Assembly (NCBI GenBank): GCA_902591185.1
Contig: CACIZU010000010.1
Location: forward strand, 1 to 33,094
From: an uncultured Pelagibacteraceae bacterium
GTDB taxonomy: Bacteria > Pseudomonadota > Alphaproteobacteria > Pelagibacterales > Pelagibacteraceae
DNA length: 33,094 nucleotides
Direction: 5' to 3'
The notes below the pieces were generated by a model that was not told where the DNA came from, did not search any database, and saw nothing but the letters and a program-made list of their open reading frames with translations. The first letter of the stretch is position 1. The number at the start of each line of letters is the position of its first letter. The position numbers and the translations under genes are program-made. This document shows positions 26,018 through 33,094 of the stretch, in pieces.

Positions 26018-28597
26018 ATGCAAAAAACTGAAGTAACAAAAGATAATAATATAAAATTAATCTCAATGCATGATGAGATGAGCTCATCATATTTATCTTA
26101 TGCAATGAGTGTTATTGTCAGTCGTGCTCTTCCTGATGTTAGAGATGGACTAAAACCAGTTCATCGTAGAATATTATATGCAATGTATAAAGGTGGTTAT
26201 GATTGGTCTAAACAATTTAGAAAATCTGCAAGAATAGTCGGAGATGTAATTGGTAAATATCATCCACATGGTGATCAATCAGTTTATGATGCTTTAGTAA
26301 GAATGGTTCAAGATTTTTCAATGAGCTTACCATTAATTCAAGGTCAAGGTAACTTTGGTTCAATTGATGGTGATCCTGCGGCAGCAATGAGATATACAGA
26401 AACTAGATTATCAAAGGTTTCACAATTTCTTATCGATGATATTGAAAAAAATACTATTTCTTTCAAAAGTAATTATGATGAAACTGAGAAAGAACCCACT
26501 GTACTTCCTGCTCAATATCCTAATCTATTAGTTAATGGGGCAGGTGGTATTGCTGTTGGCATGGCAACTAGTATACCTCCACATAATTTGGGAGAAATTA
26601 TTGATGGAACTTTAGCTTTAATTGACAATAAAGATATTAAAATAAAAGAATTAATGAAGCATATACCTGGTCCTGATTTTCCAACGGGAGGTGTTATTAT
26701 TGGTAAAGATATAATTAAACAAGGTTACAATAATGGTAGAGGTTCATTTAAAATTAGAGGTGAAGTTTCGGTCGAAGGATTAAAAAATGGAAGAGATAGA
26801 TTAATAATAACTTCTATACCTTACCAAGTAAATAAATCGGTATTAAATGAAAGAATAGCTCAATTAGTAAGAGAGAAAAAAATTGAGGGAATAAAAGATA
26901 TTAGAGACGAGTCAAACAGAGAAGGTATTAGGGTAGCAATTGATTTGAGAAATGGTGTTGAACCAGAAACTATCAAAAGACAACTTTATAAAAACACTCA
27001 AATTGAAAGTTCTTTTGGGTTTAATACATTGGCAATTGTTGAAGGTAAACCCAAAACTTGTACTCTAAAAGATTTTTTAGTTAATTTTTTATCTTTTAGA
27101 GAAGATGTAGTTATAAAGAAAACTAAATTCGATCTTCAAAAAGCTGAAGAAAGAGCTCATATTTTAATAGGACTATCAGTTTCAGTTGAAAATTTAGACA
27201 AAATTATAAAAATTATCAGATCGTCAAAAACACCTGATGATGCAAAACGTTCTATATTGAAAACTAAATGGAAAATTAATAAATCTCAAAAATTAATTTC
27301 ATTAGTCGAAAATAAAAAAATCAAGAACCTTTATTCATTATCGGAACCACAGGTGCTAGCTATTTTAGAGTTGAGACTTCAAAAATTAACTGCTCTTGGT
27401 ATTAATGAAATTGAAGTTGAAATTAAAAAACTTTCTGAATTAATTGCTGGATATAAAAAAATTATATCTTCTAAAAAAGAACTTTTAAAAGTAATCAGTA
27501 AAGATCTTAAAAATATTAGAGAAAAGTTTGCAGTCCCTAGAAGAACTAAAATTATTGATGCAGTATTAAATTACGATATTGAGGAAACAATTCAAAAACA
27601 ATCAGTTATAATTACTGTTACCCTACAAGGATATATCAAAAGAGGATCTTTAGATAGTGTCAAACAACAAAAAAGAGGAGGTAAGGGTAAATCAGGCATA
27701 ACAACAAGAGATCAAGACTCTGTAATTCAAACTTTATCAGTCAACACTCATACATCTGTACTATTCTTTTCTACAGAAGGTTTAGTATATAAAGTTAAAG
27801 CTTGGAAAATTCCAGAAGGATCATCTTCTTCAAAAGGCAAGTCATTATTTAATATACTTCCATTGAAAAGCCATCAATCAATAAGTTCAATTATGCCAAT
27901 GCCTGAAAATGAAACTGACTCAAAAAATTATCAAATAATTTTTGCAACAGCTCAAGGAAAAGTAAGAAAGAATAGTTTAGAGGATTTTACTTCAATTAAC
28001 GCATCTGGAAAAATTGCTATGAAGCTTGATAATAACGACAAAATTGTTGGCGTTAAAATTTGTCAAGATGATCAAGACATAATGTTAAGCACTAAGTTTG
28101 GTAAATGCATTAGGTTTATAGCAAAAAAATTAAGAGTTTTTAAAGGAAGATCTTCAAAAGGAATTAAAGGCATAGAATTGGCTCCAAATGATCAAATTGT
28201 ATCTCTATCAGTTATTGCTAATGATAAAATTAAGAAAAATGGTAAAAAATCTAAAGATGAAAAATCTGAATTTAAAGCAAAAGAAAAATTTGTTTTATCA
28301 ATTAGCGAAAATGGTTATGGAAAGAAAACATCTCATTTTGATTATCGTGTAACTAACCGTGGTGGAAAAGGTATTATAGGAATTGTAAATTCACCTAGGA
28401 ACGGAAATATCACTTCATCTTTTCCAGTTTTTGAAGGAGATGAAATACTAATTTCAACAAACAAAGGTAGAGTAATTAGAGTTGCAGTTAAAGAGATCAG
28501 AACTGCAGGTAGAAATACTCAAGGAGTAAGAATTATCAAATTATCAGGCGAAGAAAAAGTTGTTTCAGCAATTAAAATTGATGATAATTTAATCTAA
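26018..28597 (+). CDS. gyrA: DNA gyrase subunit A
   Basis: Breakage-reunion subunit of gyrase, which introduces negative supercoils. It is 859 aa. The catalytic tyrosine is Y126 in [10 protein letters not shown]. The winged-helix contains [17 protein letters not shown]. The position equal to E. coli Ser83 is Gln87 here, while the Asp87 equivalent (D91) is kept. The C-terminal beta-pinwheel begins with a GyrA box ([11 protein letters not shown]), separating it from ParC. A Lys-rich insertion ([19 protein letters not shown]) sits between pinwheel blades. The stop overlaps coaD by one base. Confidence 0.97.
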   Translation: MQKTEVTKDNNIKLISMHDEMSSSYLSYAMSVIVSRALPDVRDGLKPVHRRILYAMYKGGYDWSKQFRKSARIVGDVIGKYHPHGDQSVYDALVRMVQDFSMSLPLIQGQGNFGSIDGDPAAAMRYTETRLSKVSQFLIDDIEKNTISFKSNYDETEKEPTVLPAQYPNLLVNGAGGIAVGMATSIPPHNLGEIIDGTLALIDNKDIKIKELMKHIPGPDFPTGGVIIGKDIIKQGYNNGRGSFKIRGEVSVEGLKNGRDRLIITSIPYQVNKSVLNERIAQLVREKKIEGIKDIRDESNREGIRVAIDLRNGVEPETIKRQLYKNTQIESSFGFNTLAIVEGKPKTCTLKDFLVNFLSFREDVVIKKTKFDLQKAEERAHILIGLSVSVENLDKIIKIIRSSKTPDDAKRSILKTKWKINKSQKLISLVENKKIKNLYSLSEPQVLAILELRLQKLTALGINEIEVEIKKLSELIAGYKKIISSKKELLKVISKDLKNIREKFAVPRRTKIIDAVLNYDIEETIQKQSVIITVTLQGYIKRGSLDSVKQQKRGGKGKSGITTRDQDSVIQTLSVNTHTSVLFFSTEGLVYKVKAWKIPEGSSSSKGKSLFNILPLKSHQSISSIMPMPENETDSKNYQIIFATAQGKVRKNSLEDFTSINASGKIAMKLDNNDKIVGVKICQDDQDIMLSTKFGKCIRFIAKKLRVFKGRSSKGIKGIELAPNDQIVSLSVIANDKIKKNGKKSKDEKSEFKAKEKFVLSISENGYGKKTSHFDYRVTNRGGKGIIGIVNSPRNGNITSSFPVFEGDEILISTNKGRVIRVAVKEIRTAGRNTQGVRIIKLSGEEKVVSAIKIDDNLI

Positions 28598-29091
28598 TGA
28601 ACAAAGTTGCAATATATCCTGGTACATTTGATCCAATAACTTATGGCCATATTGATGTAATAAAAAAAGCACTAAAAATATTTGATAAAATAGTTGTAGG
28701 AATATCTAATGTTAGCAATAAAAATTACTTATTTAGCTCTCAAGAAAGAATAGATATTGTAAATAAAGCATTATTTAAAGATATTAAACTAAACAAAAAA
28801 AAAATTTTTGTAGTTCCTTTCGAATCTTTAACTACAGATTTATGTAAAAAATACAAATCTAATATAATTTTAAGAGGTTTAAGAGCAGTATCTGACTTTG
28901 AATATGAGTTTCAATTAGCAGGAATGAATAGAAAATTAAATAACAATATAGAAACAATTTTTTTAATGTCAGATGTAGAAAATCAAATTATTTCTTCTAG
29001 ATTTGTTAAAGAAATTGTTAAATTAAATGGTGATATAAAAAAATTTACTACAAAAAGTACAATTAAATCTTTAAAAGATAAGTATGAATAG
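28597..29091 (+). CDS. coaD: phosphopantetheine adenylyltransferase
   Basis: Fourth step of coenzyme A synthesis, joining AMP to 4'-phosphopantetheine. The 164-aa protein has YPGTFDPITYGHIDVI with the TxGH motif at T15-H18. The substrate-binding RGLRAVSDFEYEFQLAGMNRKL and the C-terminal ISSRFVKEIVKLNGD (SSTxVRE equivalent) are also present. It is coupled to gyrA by TAATG and to the cyclophilin gene by an 8-base overlap (ATGAATAG). Confidence 0.96.
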   Translation: MNKVAIYPGTFDPITYGHIDVIKKALKIFDKIVVGISNVSNKNYLFSSQERIDIVNKALFKDIKLNKKKIFVVPFESLTTDLCKKYKSNIILRGLRAVSDFEYEFQLAGMNRKLNNNIETIFLMSDVENQIISSRFVKEIVKLNGDIKKFTTKSTIKSLKDKYE

Positions 29092-29632
29092 AATTCTAGT
29101 TAATATATTAATTTTATTTTTTATAATGACTAATCAATCAATAGCACAGGAGAATATAATGATTTTAAAATTAAAAGATGGCGATGTAAAAATAGATTTA
29201 TTTGAAGATGTCGCCCCTAACCATGTAAAAAGAATTAAAGAATTAGCAGATAGTGGCAAATATGATAACGTAGTGTTTCATAGAGTTATTGATGGTTTTA
29301 TGGCACAAACAGGAGATGTTCAATATGGTAATTCTTCCAATGATAGTTTTGATTTAAGACGTGCAGGAACTGGTAATTCTGATTTACCTAATCTAAAAGA
29401 AGAGTTTAATGATCTTCCTCATGTTAGAGGAACATTATCTATGGCAAGAACATCAGACCCTAATAGTGCAAATAGTCAGTTTTTTATTTGTTTTAATGAC
29501 AAAGCATCGTACCTTGATAGACAGTATACTGTTTTTGGAAAAGTTATTGAGGGTATGGAATTTGTTGATAATATTAAAAGAGGTGAACCAGCTTCTGATC
29601 CAGATAAAATTATTAGTTTCAAATCACAATAA
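29084..29632 (+). CDS. periplasmic cyclophilin-type peptidyl-prolyl cis-trans isomerase
   Basis: Catalyses proline isomerisation during folding of exported proteins. The first 22 residues (MNRILVNILILFFIMTNQSI...) form a signal peptide with likely cleavage around SIAQ-EN, so the mature protein acts in the periplasm, like PpiA. The cyclophilin core keeps FHRVIDGFMAQTGD (catalytic R67), RGTLSMARTSDPNSANSQFFI and YTVFGKVIEGMEFVD. The Met at residue 26 would give a cytosolic PpiB-like start, but the ATG at 29084 fits the overlap with coaD. It is followed nine bases later by tgt. Confidence 0.92.
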   Translation: MNRILVNILILFFIMTNQSIAQENIMILKLKDGDVKIDLFEDVAPNHVKRIKELADSGKYDNVVFHRVIDGFMAQTGDVQYGNSSNDSFDLRRAGTGNSDLPNLKEEFNDLPHVRGTLSMARTSDPNSANSQFFICFNDKASYLDRQYTVFGKVIEGMEFVDNIKRGEPASDPDKIISFKSQ

Positions 29633-29641
29633 ATTTTTTAA

Positions 29642-30754
29642 ATGGCATTAAAAAATTTTGCCTTTAATGTTTTAAAAACAGACAAGTTTGCTAGATGTGG
29701 TTTAATTGAAACTCATAGAGGTAATATTAATACACCTGCATTTATGCCTGTTGGAACTCAAGCAACAGTGAAAGCTTGTACCATTGATGATATTAAAAAA
29801 ACTGGTTCTGAAATAATTTTATCAAACACATATCACTTAATGATTAGACCTGGTGTTGAAAGAATACTGTCAGCGGGAGGTTTGCACAATTTTATGAATT
29901 GTGATCTTCCAATTTTAACTGACTCAGGTGGTTTTCAAGTTATGTCTTTATCTAAACTTAATAAGATAGATAGAGAAAAAGGGGCAATATTTAATTCTCA
30001 CGTTGATGGTAAAAAATATTTTTTGAGTCCTGAAGAAAGTATAAGAATTCAACTGGGTCTTAATTCAGATATTGTAATGATTATGGATGAATGCCCCAAA
30101 AAAACTGATGATTATAATTTAATTAAAAAGTCAATGGATCTATCTCTTTATTGGGCAAAAAGATCTAAAGAAGCTTTTGGACAAAATTCTCATAAAGCTT
30201 TATTTGGAATTATTCAGGGTGGACTCTTTAAAGATCTAAGAATTAAATCATTAAATGAACTTATTAATATTGGTTTTGATGGTTATGCAATTGGAGGTTT
30301 GGCAGTAGGTGAGTCGCAAGATGAAATGTTTACTGTATTGGATGATATTAAAGAATATTTACCAAATGAAAAACCTCATTATTTAATGGGTGTAGGAACA
30401 CCTTCGGATATATTGGGAGCAGTTAAAAGAGGTATAGATATGTTTGATTGTGTACTACCCACAAGATCAGGTAGAACTGGTTTAGCTTTTACTTGGTTAG
30501 GTAGAATCAATATTAAGAATAATAAATATCAAAATGATAATACACCATTGGATCCTAACTGTGAAAATTTAAATTTAAACAAATATTCAAAAAATTATTT
30601 GAATCATTTATTTAATACGAATGAAATTTTAGCTTCTATGTTACTTACATTGCATAATATTAATTTTTATCAAGAATTGATGACTTCAATCAGAAAGAAT
30701 ATTAATGAAGGCACTTTTGATGAATTTCACGACAAATACATTAATAAGTTGTAG
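29642..30754 (+). CDS. tgt: tRNA-guanine transglycosylase with degenerate zinc site
   Basis: Exchanges guanine-34 for preQ1 in tRNAs with GUN anticodons. It is 370 aa. The catalytic pair is kept: D94 (TDSGGFQVMSL) and D269 (MFDCVLPTRSGRTG), with GIIQGG and GGLAVGES for substrate binding. The zinc site is not. E. coli Tgt uses C302, C304, C307 and H333. Here the equivalent positions are C307, N309, L312 and H338 with identical C-to-H spacing (31), so two ligands are missing. The tRNA-Asn in this window has the GTT anticodon, a natural substrate. Function is likely but the lost ligands make it worth testing. Confidence 0.93.
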   Translation: MALKNFAFNVLKTDKFARCGLIETHRGNINTPAFMPVGTQATVKACTIDDIKKTGSEIILSNTYHLMIRPGVERILSAGGLHNFMNCDLPILTDSGGFQVMSLSKLNKIDREKGAIFNSHVDGKKYFLSPEESIRIQLGLNSDIVMIMDECPKKTDDYNLIKKSMDLSLYWAKRSKEAFGQNSHKALFGIIQGGLFKDLRIKSLNELINIGFDGYAIGGLAVGESQDEMFTVLDDIKEYLPNEKPHYLMGVGTPSDILGAVKRGIDMFDCVLPTRSGRTGLAFTWLGRINIKNNKYQNDNTPLDPNCENLNLNKYSKNYLNHLFNTNEILASMLLTLHNINFYQELMTSIRKNINEGTFDEFHDKYINKL

Positions 30755-30772
30755 TAGATATAGATTTTTTAG

Positions 30773-30790
30773 TTCAAATTGATATTTGAA
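30773..30790. repeat. 7-bp inverted repeat downstream of tgt
   Basis: TTCAAAT (30773-30779) and ATTTGAA (30784-30790) form a 7-bp, AT-only stem with a TGAT loop, 18 bases after the tgt stop. It is too weak and lacks a U-run to be called a terminator with confidence. It overlaps the -35 box proposed for the tRNA-Lys promoter. Confidence 0.35.
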
Positions 30791-30815
30791 AAAATATAAT
30801 TATTCTGTATATAAC
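30786..30815 (+). promoter_or_regulatory. candidate tRNA-Lys promoter
   Basis: TTGAAA (30786-30791) and TATAAC (30810-30815) with 18 bases between them fit a sigma-70 promoter. The start would fall near 30822, giving a short 5' leader before the mature tRNA end at 30840. A small inverted repeat, ATTCAA-T-TTGAAT (30820-30832), lies within that leader. Confidence 0.45.
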
Positions 30816-30839
30816 AACTATTCAATTTGAATAATTTGT

Positions 30840-30915
<76 letters not shown>

Positions 30916-30925
30916 ATATCTAGAT

Positions 30926-31753
30926 TTAAGTTAGTTTAATTGGCGGGTAATCCAATATAACTTCATTCATTTTCTCATTTAAATTTTTAATTCTGTTATC
31001 TGAAGAAGGATGTGTGCTCATAAATTCAGGAGGTTCTTTTCCTTTATTTAGTTTTTTCATTCTTTCCCATATTTTAACAGTTTCTCTAATATCGTAACCT
31101 GATAAAGATGAAAAAATCATTCCTAAGTAATCTGCTTCATTTTCTTGTTTTCTATTAAATGGGTTTAAAATTCCAAGTTGCGTCAACAAACCGACAGTAT
31201 TCATACCTGTTGATCTATTAATGTCTGATATAACACCTCCACTTGCAATGTCTATTATTCTAGTTCCAACATTTAATAATGTCCCTCTACTAGCTCTTTC
31301 AACAGAATGTTTTGCTACTGCGTGAGCTATTTCGTGACCCATTACAGCTGCTAGTCCATTTGTATTTTTTGTTGCCTCTAGTATTCCTGTGTAAACTGCT
31401 ATTTTACCTCCAGGCATACACCAAGCATTTCTTACTTTTTTTTTATCAATTAAAATATATTCCCAATCAAAATTTCTAGTAGGATCCTCTAATCCTTCTC
31501 TATCAAAATATTCTGAAATTGAATTTTCCATTTTCTTTCCAATTTCTTTAATTTCATTGAGTGTTTTTTTATCATCACTCATATTTTCTTTTTTTTTAAT
31601 TTTTTCGTAAATTTGAGCAGCTCGGGCATTTAATTTTGCTTCTGAAACTATTTTTAACTGTTTTCTCTCAGTAATTGGCGCTGTAGAACAAGAGGGTATT
31701 AAAAAACCACAACAACCACATCCAACAAATGATAAAAATTTTCTTCTATTCAT
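30926..31753 (-). CDS. M48-family zinc metalloprotease with a Tat-lipoprotein-like signal
   Basis: A 275-aa peptidase of the M48 family (BepA/LoiP-type), involved in envelope protein quality control. The zinc motif is H140-E-I-A-H144 (GHEIAHAVAKHSVERASRG), with the third ligand in ENEADYLG about 60 residues later. The start MNRRKFLSF is close to the twin-arginine pattern [ST]RRxFLK. It is followed by a Cys-rich hydrophobic stretch and a lipobox-like IPSC ending at C22, suggesting export folded through Tat and then lipid anchoring. The family is usually Sec-exported, so the double signal is notable. It is divergent from the DUF502 gene. Confidence 0.85.
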   Translation of the reverse strand: MNRRKFLSFVGCGCCGFLIPSCSTAPITERKQLKIVSEAKLNARAAQIYEKIKKKENMSDDKKTLNEIKEIGKKMENSISEYFDREGLEDPTRNFDWEYILIDKKKVRNAWCMPGGKIAVYTGILEATKNTNGLAAVMGHEIAHAVAKHSVERASRGTLLNVGTRIIDIASGGVISDINRSTGMNTVGLLTQLGILNPFNRKQENEADYLGMIFSSLSGYDIRETVKIWERMKKLNKGKEPPEFMSTHPSSDNRIKNLNEKMNEVILDYPPIKLT

Positions 31754-31867
31754 TTTTATATATAATTGTTATTATCATTTAATTATGAATCTTAATAATA
31801 AAATTTTTATGAGTATTATTTATTTTATCTATAACTTACCTAATTTATTCAAGTTTTAATTAATTTT

Positions 31868-32485
31868 ATGACCAAAAAAACAAATCGAAAATCTTTATCA
31901 TTAACTTTAAGAAATTATTTTATTGCTGGCGTAGTTGTTTTAATTCCTATTGGTTTTACTCTGTATTTAAGCAAGATTTTAATTAGCGTTTCCTCTAAAT
32001 TAATTCCAAAAAACATTAATCCTAATCATTATTTACCTTTTGATATTCCTGGAGTTGAAATTATAATTTCAATATTTTTGATTACTTTAGTCGGTGGTCT
32101 TTCCTTATCCTTCTTTGGTAGAAGAATTTTAAAACTTATTGATGATCTTTTTAAGAAAATACCTTTTTTAAGAACTGTTTATTCAGCTATTGTTCAAATG
32201 ACAGAAACCTTTTCTAAAAAGGATGATAATAAAAAAAGTATTGTACTTGTAGAATATCCAAGGAAAAATGTTTGGGCCGTTGGTTTTGCAACTAAAGAAA
32301 ATACTGGTGAAATGGCTGAAAAAACTAATAAAAAATTAATTAATGTATTTGTGCCAACAACTCCAAATCCTACAAGTGGATTTCTATTAATGTTTCCAAT
32401 TGAAGATGTAATTTATCTAAACATGACTTTTGAGGAAGCTTCTAAGTTTATTGTGTCTGCCGGCACCTCCAACAAAAAATCTTAA
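31868..32485 (+). CDS. DUF502 family membrane protein
   Basis: A 205-aa protein with two strong membrane helices (about 16-40 and 60-85). It has the DUF502 (PF04367) landmarks LRNYFIAGVVVLIPIGFTLYL near the start, PGVEIIISIFLITLVGGL, KIPFLRTVYSAIVQMTETF, and a C-terminal soluble part with VFVPTTPNPTSGFLLMFP. The family is widespread in proteobacteria and its role is not established. It shares the TTAA at 32482-32485 with the converging recG, each stop codon using part of it. A weak TATAAC sits 33 bases before the ATG. Confidence 0.88.
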   Translation: MTKKTNRKSLSLTLRNYFIAGVVVLIPIGFTLYLSKILISVSSKLIPKNINPNHYLPFDIPGVEIIISIFLITLVGGLSLSFFGRRILKLIDDLFKKIPFLRTVYSAIVQMTETFSKKDDNKKSIVLVEYPRKNVWAVGFATKENTGEMAEKTNKKLINVFVPTTPNPTSGFLLMFPIEDVIYLNMTFEEASKFIVSAGTSNKKS

Positions 32486-33094
32486 ACAATATCATTTATT
32501 ATATCAGCTCTATCATATAGTTTTATAAGTGGTTTAAATTTACTTATATCTACATTTAATTTTTCAATTCTTTTCATTTCTTTTTCAGCTAAAAGAAATA
32601 AATCATGATTATGAATAGGATCAGCTAATTTAAAATTTTTAATGCCGCTCTGTTTAAAACCAAGAATGTCACCAAATCCTCTAATTTTCATATCTTCTTC
32701 TGATATTTCAAAACCATCATTGGAATCTTTAAGTATATTAATTCGCTTTCTGGCATTTTCACTTAAATTTGATTTAAACATAAGAATGCATGTTGAATTT
32801 TTTTCTCCTCTACCAACACGCCCTCTTAATTGATGTAGTTGAGATAAACCGAATTTATTAGCATTTTCTATTATAATTACGTTAGCGTTAGGAAAATCAA
32901 TACCGACTTCAATAATTGTTGTGGACACCAATATTTTGAATTGATTTTTTTGAAATTTATTCAGTATAATTTCTTTTTCATTTATATTTGTTTTGCCATG
33001 CAATAAAGATACTTGATTAGGAAATATTTTTTTTAGATATTCATATTTTTTAACGGCAGAAGAATGATCTAATTTTTTAGACTCTTCTATTAAT
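32482..33094 (-). CDS. recG: ATP-dependent DNA helicase RecG, C-terminal part (cut by window edge)
   Basis: RecG reverses stalled replication forks and migrates Holliday junctions. Only the last 203 codons lie in the window. The frame stays open to base 33094, and the codon at 33003-33001 is an internal Leu (TTG), not a start. The visible part holds LIEESKKLDHSSAVKKYEYL, then LLHGKTN, LVSTTIIEVGIDFPNA (helicase motif V), LSQLHQLRGRVGRGEK (motif VI) and EEDMKIRGFGDILGFKQSG, the diagnostic RecG tail. It faces DUF502 with a 4-base stop overlap. The N-terminal wedge domain lies outside the window. Confidence 0.95.
   Translation of the reverse strand, partial: LIEESKKLDHSSAVKKYEYLKKIFPNQVSLLHGKTNINEKEIILNKFQKNQFKILVSTTIIEVGIDFPNANVIIIENANKFGLSQLHQLRGRVGRGEKNSTCILMFKSNLSENARKRINILKDSNDGFEISEEDMKIRGFGDILGFKQSGIKNFKLADPIHNHDLFLLAEKEMKRIEKLNVDISKFKPLIKLYDRADIINDIV

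Noticed and set aside
31785..31859. 24-codon hydrophobic frame (MNLNNKIFMSIIYFIY...) upstream of the DUF502 gene
   Set aside because: Very short, AT-rich composition makes such frames common, no ribosome site, and it overlaps the likely promoter region.
33001..33003. TTG at 33003 as the start of a separate short helicase-like gene
   Set aside because: The frame continues upstream to the window end with RecG-like sequence, so this is an internal leucine.

Overview
The window is compact, AT-rich DNA with the gene content of a streamlined marine alphaproteobacterium, most likely SAR11 (Pelagibacterales). The assignment rests on the low GC content, the very short spacers and start/stop overlaps, alphaproteobacterial gene orders (dgt-argS-small membrane protein-nagZ-scpA-scpB-tatA-tatB-tatC-serS-yajC-secD-secF and ssb-gyrA-coaD-cyclophilin-tgt) and protein sequences of alphaproteobacterial type. 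It is an inference; no 16S gene lies in the window.

Layout. 1-346: tRNA-Asn and tRNA-Cys on the minus strand, then an intergenic promoter region. 347-5897: valS-ilvD-manC, joined by 1-base TAATG overlaps. 5902-8192: a small accessory-like stretch with an unrecognised 172-aa gene, a 49-aa C/H-motif microprotein upstream of it, a 56-aa YdcH-like gene, a perfect 14-bp hairpin, and a minus-strand PiT-superfamily permease. 8193-9019: a Zur-like Fur-family regulator with a 20-bp perfect palindrome over its -10 box, coupled to an exported His-rich membrane protein. 9033-11116: an Ldh2-family dehydrogenase facing xthA and an A-type Fe-S carrier gene. 11167-21957: a long plus-strand housekeeping run with dgt, argS, nagZ, scpAB, tatABC, serS, yajC, secD and secF. 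21961-25471: a Urate_ox_N-like membrane protein and uvrA on the minus strand. 25560-30754: ssb, gyrA, coaD, a periplasmic cyclophilin and tgt. 30840-33094: tRNA-Lys, an M48 metalloprotease with a Tat-lipoprotein-like signal, a DUF502 membrane protein, and the C-terminal part of recG cut by the window edge.

How it fits together. Most genes are core functions: aminoacylation (ValRS, ArgRS, SerRS), export (Tat, YajC-SecDF), chromosome maintenance (ScpAB, GyrA, Ssb, UvrA, RecG, exonuclease III), envelope upkeep (NagZ, cyclophilin, M48 protease) and branched-chain amino acid synthesis. The parts that may repay attention are the zinc-regulator locus, the microprotein/orphan pair, a Tgt that keeps its catalytic aspartates but has lost two of four zinc ligands, and several promoters placed so close to start codons that the mRNAs should be leaderless or nearly so. 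I see no CRISPR array, transposon, prophage or obvious defence island. No stretch over 300 bases lacks a gene; the longest gaps are about 215 bases (6582-6795) and 200 bases (7992-8192).
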